Source: an uncultured Alphaproteobacteria bacterium
GTDB lineage: Bacteria > Pseudomonadota > Alphaproteobacteria > Rs-D84
DNA: 33,135 nt
Assembly (NCBI GenBank): GCA_946188105.1
Contig: CAMHTQ010000002.1
Location: forward strand, 175,973-209,107
Direction of reading: 5' to 3'
Shown here: one piece after another, positions 7,958 to 15,088 of the stretch
Numbering within the stretch: position 1 is the first letter of the stretch
Layout of the letters: every line of letters begins with the position of its first letter
Program-made: the position numbers and the translations under genes
Notes under the pieces: model-generated
Told to the model about the DNA's origin: nothing
Seen by the model: only the letters and a program-made list of their open reading frames with translations
The model's database searches: none

Positions 7958-7991
7958 AGCAACTTTAAAGCGACTTAAAGGAGCAAAATAC

Positions 7992-10900
7992 ATGACAAAT
8001 ATGTTGCAAAAGATATTTGGACAAATTGAAACCAAAGAACAATTTGATGCCTTGCGTATAACAATCGCCAGCCCAGAAGAAATTCTTTCCTGGTCCAAAG
8101 GCGAAGTTAAAAAGCCCGAGACAATCAATTATCACTCTTTGAAACCAGAACCCGAAGGTTTGTTCTGCCAAGAAATTTTCGGTCCAGTCAAGGATTACGA
8201 ATGTGCATGTGGTAAATACAAACGTATTAAAAATCGTGGTGTTATCTGTGAAAAGTGCCATGTAGAAGTCGGCCCATCATCTGTTCGTCGTGAACGTATG
8301 GGACACATTAAATTGGCAATGCACGTTGCACACACTTGGTTCTTACGCGAAGGCAAAATTGCTGTATTGTTAAACAACCTGCCACAAAAGAAATTAGAAC
8401 AAGTAATTTCTTATGATGCATACATTGTTATTGAACCAGGTTTAACTTCATTGAAATTGTATGATGTTATCAGTGCTGATGAATATCAAGCCAAAATTGA
8501 AGAATTTGGTGCTGATGCTTTCCGCGTTGGTATTGGTGCTGATGGTATTTACAGCATTATATCTAATTTGGATATGGGTGACGAACGTACACGTTTGCGT
8601 GCAGAATTAGCAGATACAAAATCTGAACAAAAACGCAAATTGTTGATTAAACAATTAAAGTTGGTTGAATCTTTCTTGGATTCTAAAACAGAACCAGCAT
8701 GGATGTTACCTGACATCTTGCCAGTTATTCCACCAGATATGCGTCCATTGGTAACATTGGATGCGGGTCACGTTGCTGCATCTGACTTAAACGATTTGTA
8801 TCGTCGTGTTATTATTCGTAACAATCGTTTGAAAAGATTTATGGAAATGCATGCACCTGACATCATTATCCGTAACGAAAAACGTATGTTACAAGAAGCG
8901 GTGGATTCATTGTTTGATAACGGACACAAGGCACGTCCAATGGTTTCTCAAAACCGTCGTCCTTTGAAATCTTTGTCTGATTCTCTGCGTGGTAAATCTG
9001 GTCGTTTCCGTATGAACATGTTGGGTAAACGTGTGGATTATTCAGGTCGTTCTGTTATTACACCGGGACCAACACTTCGTATGCACCAGGTTGGATTGCC
9101 AAAAACAATGGCATTGGATTTGTTTAAACCATTTGTGTTTGCCAGATTATTGGCTGGAAATTATGCTAATACATTAAAGACAGCACGCAAGATGGTTGAT
9201 AATGGCGAAGATATCGTTTGGGAAATTTTGGAAAAGGTTATTTATCAACACCCTGTGTTGTTAAACCGTGCTCCATCTTTGCACAGATTGTCATTGATTG
9301 CATTTGAACCTGTGTTAATCGAAGGTAAAGCAATCCGTTTGCATCCATTGGTTTGTAAAGGATTCAATGCTGACTTTGACGGAGACCAGATGTCTGTTCA
9401 CGTGCCAATTTCATTAGAGGCACAATTAGAGGCACGTACATTAATGTTATCAACAAACAATGTGTTGTCTCCTGCAAATGGTGAACCTATGACTGTTCCA
9501 TCACAAGACATGGTGTTGGGTGTTTACTATATCTCTTTGATGAATGGTGAACATGATGAAAAGAAATCACCACGTTTCTCTGGAATGGACGAAGTCAAAT
9601 TGGCATTAGAAAATAAACTTATCACATTGCATACACCAATTTATGCTCGTATCAATGGCAAAACATATGCAACAACCGCTGGTCGTATGATTTTAGGTGA
9701 ATTGTTGCCAAAATCTGACAATATGCCATTTGATTTGGTGAACAAAGTTATGCCTGCCAAAGAAATCAAAAAATTGTTGGCAACAACATATGAACGTTGT
9801 GGCGACAAAGCAATGATTTTGTTGGCTGACGCATTAAAAGATACTGGATTCGAACAAGCTGCACGCAGTGGTATTTCTATTGGATTCAACGATATCGTTA
9901 TTCCAGAAGAAAAGAAAACAATGATTGCAGAATCAACCAAGGCCGCAGAAGAAATTGAAGAACAATATCAAAACGGTTTGTTATCTGGTGGTGAACGTCA
10001 CAACAAATTGATTGACTTGTGGCAGAAAACAACAGATAAATTGGGTGATTTGGCATATGCTACATTGGGTAAAACAACTGGCGAAAATTGGAACTCTATT
10101 CACATGATGGCATTATCTGGTGCTCGTGGTTCCAAAGGTCAGATTCAGCAGTTGGCAGGTATGCGTGGTATGATGCAGAAGCCAGACGGTTCAATTATCG
10201 AAGTGCCAATTATTTCAAACTTTAAAGAAGGTTTGACCATGTCTGAATACTTTACTTCCACCCACGGTGCTCGTAAAGGTATGTCAGATACAGCTTTGAA
10301 AACCGCTTCTGCTGGTTACTTGACACGTCGTTTGGTTGAATTGGCTCAAAACACAGTTATCACAGAACACGATTGCGGAACACACGAATTCATTACCGCA
10401 AAGCCAGTGTACCAAGGTTCAACATTGGTTGTGCCATTGGGTGATGTTGTATTGGGACGCACAGCTGCACACGACATTGTCAATCCTATGACCAAAGAAG
10501 TTATCGTGCCTGCTGGGGAATTGATTACAAAGTCAGCATCCAAGGTTATTAACGATTGTGGTTTACCATCCGTTGATGTTCGCAGTGTTTTGACATGCCA
10601 AAGTGATGGTTTGTGTGCAAAATGTTACGGTATGGATTTGTCTCGTAATGCGCTGGTTCATGTTGGTGAACCTGTGGGTGTGGTTGCCGGACAATCAATT
10701 GGTGAACCTGGAACTCAGTTGACATTGCGTACCTTCCACATTGGTGGTATTGCTGAAAGTAGTGCAGAAAGCCACTTTATCGAAATGCCAGTTGCTGGTA
10801 AAATCAAATTGATTGGTGTTAACACTGTAACAAATAATGCTGGTCGTGTTGTGGTTTTATCTCGTAACGGTGAAATCGCAGTTGTGGATAACAAAGATAA

Positions 10901-12104
10901 CAAATTATTCAGCTGTGCCTTGCCATACGCATCTAAATTGATTGTTGCCGAAGGCGACAAGGTTGAAAAGGGTGCCAAGGTTGCAGAATGGGATCCATAC
11001 TCAAACGATATTATCGCTGAAAAAGATGGTACAGTATGCTTTAACGACTTGATTGAAAATGTTTCATATCAAGAAGAAGTTGATGCTGCAACTGGTATCA
11101 GTTCTCGCAAGGTTATTAACTGGAAAGCGAACACCAAAAAGGCATTAAATCCATCTATTACATTGATAAACGACAAAGGCGAAGTCATATCATTGGGTGG
11201 CAAAAAAACTGCCGAATATATGGTTCCAATGTATTCCGTTCTAACAGTTAAAAATGGCGACAAGGTATCCGCGGGTGATGTTTTGGCTCGTATCCCTGTG
11301 CAAGCGAAAAAGACAGGCGATATTACCGGTGGATTGCCACGTGTAGAAGAATTGTTAGAGGTTCGTCGTCCTGCAAACCCTGCAATTTTGGCTGAAATCG
11401 ATGGAACTGTTGAATTAGAAGATGCAAAATCAAAAATTATTATTCGCATCGAACCAACTGATGGAACTGCCCCAGTAGAATACGCGGTGCCAAAGGGAAC
11501 AAATTTATTAGTTCGCAGCGGAGACGTTGTTAAAAAGGCAGAAAAGTTGGTTGACGGTGAACCAGTTCCTCAGGATATTTTGCGTATCTTGGGACAAAAG
11601 GCATTGGCAACATTTATGGTTGAACAAGTGCAACAGGTTTATCGTTTACAGGGTGTGACAATCAACGACAAACACATCGAGATTTTAATCCGTGAAATGA
11701 CACGTCGTGTTGAAATCGCAAATCCTGGTGATACAGGTTTCTTGATGGGTCAGGTTGTTGATCGTGTTGACTTTGAAGAAGAAAATGCTCGTGTTGCACA
11801 TGATGGTGGTCGTCCAGCCGAGGCATCACAGGTATTGGTGGGATTGACACGTGCATCATTGACATCTCGTTCATTTATATCCAACGCATCGTTCCAACAG
11901 ACAACCAAGGTTTTGGTGGATGCCGCTATTAACGGATCAACCGATAAATTGGTTGGTATCAATGAAAACTTAATCGTTGGTCGTTTGATACCAATTGGAA
12001 CAGGTGCCTATGTCCGTCGCGTCCGTGAAATCGCCAAAGAAGAAGAAAAGGCAGAAAGATTGGCACGCGAAGGCGGTGAACAACAACAGTTGTTGGATAT
12101 TTAA
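7992..12104 (+). CDS. rpoC: DNA-directed RNA polymerase subunit beta'
   Basis: 1370 residues, normal for proteobacteria. The N-terminal zinc site is CACGKYKRIKNRGVICEKC. The catalytic metal motif NADFDGDQM is at residues 459-467. The second zinc site uses the Cys of EHDCGTHE plus CQSDGLCAKC. The trigger-loop segment GEPGTQLTLRTFH is intact. The start is ATG 7992 behind AAAGGAG. The C-terminus has a short Lys/Glu-rich tail (KEEEKAERLAREGGEQQQ). After rpoC come rpmF-plsX rather than rpsL, so the usual rpoC-str linkage is broken here. Confidence 0.98.
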   Translation: MTNMLQKIFGQIETKEQFDALRITIASPEEILSWSKGEVKKPETINYHSLKPEPEGLFCQEIFGPVKDYECACGKYKRIKNRGVICEKCHVEVGPSSVRRERMGHIKLAMHVAHTWFLREGKIAVLLNNLPQKKLEQVISYDAYIVIEPGLTSLKLYDVISADEYQAKIEEFGADAFRVGIGADGIYSIISNLDMGDERTRLRAELADTKSEQKRKLLIKQLKLVESFLDSKTEPAWMLPDILPVIPPDMRPLVTLDAGHVAASDLNDLYRRVIIRNNRLKRFMEMHAPDIIIRNEKRMLQEAVDSLFDNGHKARPMVSQNRRPLKSLSDSLRGKSGRFRMNMLGKRVDYSGRSVITPGPTLRMHQVGLPKTMALDLFKPFVFARLLAGNYANTLKTARKMVDNGEDIVWEILEKVIYQHPVLLNRAPSLHRLSLIAFEPVLIEGKAIRLHPLVCKGFNADFDGDQMSVHVPISLEAQLEARTLMLSTNNVLSPANGEPMTVPSQDMVLGVYYISLMNGEHDEKKSPRFSGMDEVKLALENKLITLHTPIYARINGKTYATTAGRMILGELLPKSDNMPFDLVNKVMPAKEIKKLLATTYERCGDKAMILLADALKDTGFEQAARSGISIGFNDIVIPEEKKTMIAESTKAAEEIEEQYQNGLLSGGERHNKLIDLWQKTTDKLGDLAYATLGKTTGENWNSIHMMALSGARGSKGQIQQLAGMRGMMQKPDGSIIEVPIISNFKEGLTMSEYFTSTHGARKGMSDTALKTASAGYLTRRLVELAQNTVITEHDCGTHEFITAKPVYQGSTLVVPLGDVVLGRTAAHDIVNPMTKEVIVPAGELITKSASKVINDCGLPSVDVRSVLTCQSDGLCAKCYGMDLSRNALVHVGEPVGVVAGQSIGEPGTQLTLRTFHIGGIAESSAESHFIEMPVAGKIKLIGVNTVTNNAGRVVVLSRNGEIAVVDNKDNKLFSCALPYASKLIVAEGDKVEKGAKVAEWDPYSNDIIAEKDGTVCFNDLIENVSYQEEVDAATGISSRKVINWKANTKKALNPSITLINDKGEVISLGGKKTAEYMVPMYSVLTVKNGDKVSAGDVLARIPVQAKKTGDITGGLPRVEELLEVRRPANPAILAEIDGTVELEDAKSKIIIRIEPTDGTAPVEYAVPKGTNLLVRSGDVVKKAEKLVDGEPVPQDILRILGQKALATFMVEQVQQVYRLQGVTINDKHIEILIREMTRRVEIANPGDTGFLMGQVVDRVDFEEENARVAHDGGRPAEASQVLVGLTRASLTSRSFISNASFQQTTKVLVDAAINGSTDKLVGINENLIVGRLIPIGTGAYVRRVREIAKEEEKAERLAREGGEQQQLLDI

Positions 12105-12123
12105 TGTCCAAAACAAATATTTT

Positions 12124-12152
12124 TGGTTGGATAGCGTAAAGTTATCCAACCA
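12124..12152. terminator. Hairpin after rpoC
   Basis: TGGTTGGATA (12124-12133) pairs perfectly with TATCCAACCA (12143-12152) across nine bases. A T-run lies on the 5' side rather than the 3' side, so for rpoC it may act as an mRNA 3' end or a partial terminator. Confidence 0.5.
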
Positions 12153-12164
12153 GAAACAAAATTC

Positions 12165-12192
12165 TTGCAAATCGGGAATAATTGAATAGAAT
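12165..12192 (+). promoter_or_regulatory. Putative promoter of rpmF-plsX
   Basis: TTGCAA (12165-12170) and TAGAAT (12187-12192) are 16 bases apart, ending 29 bases before the rpmF ATG. Confidence 0.4.
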
Positions 12193-12221
12193 ATAACAAG
12201 TCGAATAAAAAGGATTAAAAA

Positions 12222-12371
12222 ATGGCAACGCCAAGAAGTAAAACAAGTAAAGCTCGCAGTGCACAACGTCAATCACATGACGCTTTGAAAATTATGCCAG
12301 TTGGTGTATGCAAAGCATGTGGCGAAAAGAAACGTCCACATCATGTTTGCCCTGCATGTGGTGCAAAATAA
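12222..12371 (+). CDS. rpmF: 50S ribosomal protein L32
   Basis: A 49-residue protein. It starts MATPRSKTSKARSAQRQSHD, matching the L32 N-terminus, and carries a zinc ribbon with two pairs, CKAC (30-33) and CPAC (43-46). L32 lies near the exit side of the large subunit. A good AAGGA site precedes ATG 12222. The stop is a TAA followed at once by TAG. Its place directly before plsX is conserved in many bacteria and links ribosome and lipid synthesis genes. Confidence 0.95.
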   Translation: MATPRSKTSKARSAQRQSHDALKIMPVGVCKACGEKKRPHHVCPACGAK

Positions 12372-12390
12372 TAGACCTAAAAAAAATTGT

Positions 12391-12443
12391 GGCAGATTTT
12401 ATAACCTTGTGATAAAATAAAGGTTGTAAATCTGCCTTTTTTT
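12391..12443 (+). terminator. Strong hairpin plus T-run between rpmF and plsX (terminator/attenuator)
   Basis: GGCAGATTTtATAACCTT pairs with AAGGTTGTAAATCTGCC, about 17 pairs with a one-base bulge and one mismatch, followed by seven T (12437-12443). The T-run touches the AAGGA ribosome site of plsX (ATG 12455), so the structure separates rpmF from plsX or attenuates plsX. Confidence 0.75.
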
Positions 12444-12454
12444 AAGGATAAATC

Positions 12455-13501
12455 ATGACAAAAGTTATATCCATAGATGCGTTTGGTGGTGATAAAGGTC
12501 CCAAGGTTGTATTGGGCGGTATAAACCAATTTTTGTATCAATATGGCGAAGGGGTCGTCCATTTCCGTATATTCGGTAAAAAGGCCGTTTTGAATAAACT
12601 TTTGAAAAAATTCCCACGTGTTGCACGTAATTGTACCGTAATTGATGCGCCTGATGTTATTTTGGGAACGGACAAAGTGCGTGATGTTATACGTCATGCC
12701 GACGGAACATCTATGTTTATGGCAATCAAAGATGTGCGTATGGGAAATTCATCTGCGGTGGTCAGTGCAGGAAACACCGGTGTTTTAATGTCCTTATCAA
12801 AATTGGCATTAAAAACGATTGATGGAATATCACGTCCTGCGATTACGACTATGTTGCCATCTGGTGGTGGTGATTCCAGGGTGGTTGTACTGGATTTGGG
12901 TGCAAATGTTCAATGTGATGCCCAAAACTTGTTTGATTTTGCAATTCTGGGCAGTGTATATGCCGAGGTTATAGGAAAAATGTCTCGTCCACGTGTTGGA
13001 ATTTTGAACATTGGTACCGAAGAAACCAAGGGTAATGAGACATTACAGGAATTAAATCGTATTTTATCAGAACATCGTGAAACATTGCCATATGAATACA
13101 TCGGCTTTGTCGAACCCACAGATATCAGTGCTGGAAAGGTCCAGGTTGTCGTTACAGACGGGTTTACAGGCAATATTGTGTTAAAAACGGTCGAAGGTAC
13201 CGCAAAATTGATAAAACGCGTCATAATGGAAAATTTCAAGAAATCTGTGCTTGCAATAATTGGTGCATTTTTCTTGGTTCATGTATTCAAAAGATTAAAG
13301 CATAAAATCGATCCACGTTCATATGCGGGTGCGACATTTTTGGGATTAAATGGGTTTTCGGTTAAAACCCATGGGAACAGTGACGCATTGGCATTTGCAA
13401 ACGCAATCAGATACGCGGTGGATTTAAGCAATGCTGACTTTAACACGATGATACGCGAACGCGTTGAATTGCTGAGTGGCATTCGTGATAAATTAAGTTA
13501 A
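12455..13501 (+). CDS. plsX: Phosphate acyltransferase PlsX
   Basis: 348 residues, normal length. PlsX turns acyl-ACP into acyl-phosphate, the donor for PlsY, in the first step of phospholipid synthesis. It is a soluble protein that associates with the membrane. The N-terminus ISIDAFGGDKGPKVVLGGI is the family signature. SAGNTGVLMSLSKLALKTIDGISRPA and LNIGTEETKGNE are also diagnostic, and TDGFTGNIVLKTVEG is the usual C-terminal motif. ATG 12455 follows AAGGA. fabH does not follow; the gene ends in a terminator. Confidence 0.95.
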   Translation: MTKVISIDAFGGDKGPKVVLGGINQFLYQYGEGVVHFRIFGKKAVLNKLLKKFPRVARNCTVIDAPDVILGTDKVRDVIRHADGTSMFMAIKDVRMGNSSAVVSAGNTGVLMSLSKLALKTIDGISRPAITTMLPSGGGDSRVVVLDLGANVQCDAQNLFDFAILGSVYAEVIGKMSRPRVGILNIGTEETKGNETLQELNRILSEHRETLPYEYIGFVEPTDISAGKVQVVVTDGFTGNIVLKTVEGTAKLIKRVIMENFKKSVLAIIGAFFLVHVFKRLKHKIDPRSYAGATFLGLNGFSVKTHGNSDALAFANAIRYAVDLSNADFNTMIRERVELLSGIRDKLS

Positions 13502-13534
13502 AAAAAGGCCCGATAATTCGGGTCTTTCTTTTTT
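13501..13534 (+). terminator. Rho-independent terminator after plsX
   Basis: GGCCCGA (13507-13513) pairs with TCGGGTC (13518-13524, one G-T pair), loop TAAT, followed by TTTCTTTTTT. The stem starts eight bases after the plsX stop. Confidence 0.85.
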
Positions 13535-13607
13535 CCTAGGTTGATATACAGATACATAAAAAAACTGCTGTGCGGTATAATGTTTGTGCAACCAAAAGGG
13601 AGAAAAG

Positions 13608-13799
13608 ATGAAAAAGAAAGTCGCCACATGGCATAAAAATAAAACTGCACCCAAAAGTGCAACACCACAAAAAAACACAAAAACAAAGCCAACGAAAAAA
13701 CATTGGCTGGAATCGCGGGCAAAATTGACCAAGATTATGGAAATCAGCGGTATGACCCCAGAATCCCACAAATTATTACCATATAATCGCAACAGATAA
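13608..13799 (+). CDS. Small, strongly basic protein of unknown function
   Basis: 63 residues. I do not recognise a family. The first half is a Lys/Thr/Pro-rich tail (KTAPKSATPQKNTKTKPTKK) like those of nucleic-acid-binding or histone-like proteins. The second half (HWLESRAKLTKIMEISGM) could form one amphipathic helix. The ATG has a good AGGGAGAAAAG site before it, and a TATAAT at 13576-13581 lies upstream without a clear -35. It has its own terminator, so it seems a single-gene unit. Codon use matches its neighbours. RNA or DNA binding is a guess from charge only. Confidence 0.65.
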   Translation: MKKKVATWHKNKTAPKSATPQKNTKTKPTKKHWLESRAKLTKIMEISGMTPESHKLLPYNRNR

Positions 13800-13804
13800 T
13801 AAAA

Positions 13805-13828
13805 CCGCCAACAATTACTTGTTGGCGG
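13805..13828. terminator. Shared terminator of two convergent small genes
   Basis: CCGCCAACAA (13805-13814) pairs perfectly with TTGTTGGCGG (13819-13828) around a TTAC loop. On the minus strand it is followed by TTTTATTAT, so it is best for the minus-strand gene; on the plus strand only a C/T-rich tract follows. A second small stem TTCCGG/CCGGAA lies at about 13841-13856. Confidence 0.8.
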
Positions 13829-13862
13829 CTTCTCCTCTCCTTCCGGTCTCCCGGAAACTTTT

Positions 13863-14195
13863 TTAAGCAGCTTTGACGTGCTTTTCTGAATTTTCTGTAT
13901 CGTTGTCCATAATTTTCTTTGCTTCGGCAAACACCATTTCTTTGACTTTCAGTGCCAAATCGTGTGTTTCCAATGTTTCTGCTGCAACTTCGAAATTATC
14001 TGTTCTGATTTGCAAAGAAACATAAGCACCGACCAAGGATGCACGTGGTAAATCTTCGATAGAGCGTGGTGCATTGTTGTTGCCAACGTGCAATTCATCA
14101 CTCAGCGAGATGATTTGTCTATCTTGGTTTACCCATACGGTTGTGTTTAAAACTTGATCCAATGCAATCATGATTTGTTTGATATTTTTTTGCAT
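13863..14195 (-). CDS. Conserved-looking small protein of unknown function
   Basis: 110 residues, no signal peptide, no membrane segment and no cysteine. It starts MQKNIKQIMIALDQVLNTTV and is predicted mostly helical at both ends with a strand-rich middle (VGAYVSLQIRTDNFEVAA). The C-terminal third is charged and may form a helix (LKVKEMVFAEAKKIMD). An AAGGAGGG site lies nine bases before the ATG, the best in the window, which suggests high translation. It is a single-gene unit with an upstream pair of 9-base direct repeats. I cannot assign a family. Confidence 0.75.
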   Translation of the reverse strand: MQKNIKQIMIALDQVLNTTVWVNQDRQIISLSDELHVGNNNAPRSIEDLPRASLVGAYVSLQIRTDNFEVAAETLETHDLALKVKEMVFAEAKKIMDNDTENSEKHVKAA

Positions 14196-14251
14196 GTGTG
14201 GGTCCCTCCTTTCATGGGTTTTTTAAGTGTTGGTTTAGGACGACCTTTGTT

Positions 14252-14344
14252 GTATTTACACAAGTATTTACAAATCGCAAGTCATCGTTTGGTTTGTTTT
14301 CTTTGAAATTCGCCAGATTTCCAAGGGTTTCCGACGATTTCAAA
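14252..14344. repeat. Direct and inverted repeats in the 14196-14571 gap
   Basis: This gap separates two divergent genes and holds no convincing gene. GTATTTACA occurs twice (14252-14260, 14264-14272), exactly 12 bases apart, about 57-77 bases upstream of the minus-strand gene. TTTGAAAT (14302-14309) and ATTTCAAA (14337-14344) form a perfect 8-base inverted repeat. They could be regulator sites of the minus gene. Beyond them the gap is mainly A/T runs up to the mraZ promoter. Confidence 0.4.
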
Positions 14345-14483
14345 TGTTTTATCCTTGTCTATACAAACAGTTTAGAACAAAAACGAATCGCAGGTCAAGA
14401 AAAAAAATCAAATATTTTAAAAATATTTAAAAAAAATGTATTTTGTCTTAAAAAACCATAAAAACCCATAATTTAATTATAAT

Positions 14484-14518
14484 TTGTCATTGACAACCAA
14501 AATGACAATTGCTAAACT
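14484..14518 (+). promoter_or_regulatory. mraZ promoter with overlapping palindrome
   Basis: TTGACA (14490-14495) and TAAACT (14513-14518), 17 bases apart, form the best promoter in the window. TTGTCA-T-TGACAA (14484-14496) is a perfect palindrome over the -35, and a third TGACAA (14503-14508) lies in the spacer. This layout is typical of an operator. The leader to the ATG is about 45 bases. Confidence 0.65.
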
Positions 14519-14571
14519 GCCTATTGAGGTATGATAAAGGAACCGGAAAACATAGATTTATAAAGGTAAAG

Positions 14572-15015
14572 ATGTCATTGTTTCTCTCATCTTATGAAAA
14601 TCGTTTAGACAGCAAAGGCCGTATATCTGTGCCGGCTTCTTTTCGTGCTTCATTAAATACCGAAAATTTTGCTGGGGTTGTTTTATACCGTTCATTTACA
14701 AATAAATGTATCGAGGGATTATCAATGTCCCGTATGGAGCAACTGGCAACAGCAACTGATAAAATGGGTGTATTTGATAATACATTGGACGATTTATCGG
14801 CAATGTTATTCGCAGATGCCCGTCCATTGCAATTTGATGTTACCGGTCGTATTGTTATCCCAGATGATTTATTAAAACACGCTGGAATTAAAAATACCGC
14901 ATTATTCGTTGGTCGTGGTAACAGTTTTCAAATCTGGAACCCCGAAGAATTCCGCAAGGTGCAAAACCAATCATTAAACAATTTGCGTTCCGCACGTCCA
15001 AATTTAGTAATATAA
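14572..15015 (+). CDS. mraZ: Transcriptional regulator MraZ
   Basis: 147 residues, normal length. MraZ is an AbrB-fold DNA-binding protein that forms ring oligomers and in E. coli represses the division and cell-wall (dcw) cluster. Two repeats are visible with the family's DxxxR motif: SSYENRLDSKGRISVPASFR near the start and FDVTGRIVIPDDL in the second half. ATG 14572 has AAAGG at a good distance; the longer frame from 14509 begins inside the promoter. mraZ normally heads dcw, followed by rsmH. Here it stands alone, with no partner on either side. Confidence 0.92.
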   Translation: MSLFLSSYENRLDSKGRISVPASFRASLNTENFAGVVLYRSFTNKCIEGLSMSRMEQLATATDKMGVFDNTLDDLSAMLFADARPLQFDVTGRIVIPDDLLKHAGIKNTALFVGRGNSFQIWNPEEFRKVQNQSLNNLRSARPNLVI

Positions 15016-15064
15016 AAAGATTTTTTTATTTTAATTTTATGAGAATAATTTCAAGTAAAATAAA

Positions 15065-15082
15065 ACCCCCATTTCTGGGGGT
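15065..15082. terminator. Terminator between mraZ and the cysteine-rich protein gene
   Basis: ACCCCCA (15065-15071) pairs with TGGGGGT (15076-15082), loop TTTC. On the minus strand a TTTTATTTTA tail follows, so it mainly ends the minus-strand gene. Confidence 0.75.
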
Positions 15083-15088
15083 GTAACT

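Noticed and set aside
14198..14461. 87-codon plus-strand frame in the gap before mraZ
   Set aside because: No ribosome site, low-complexity Phe/Lys content, overlaps the regulatory zone of the minus gene.
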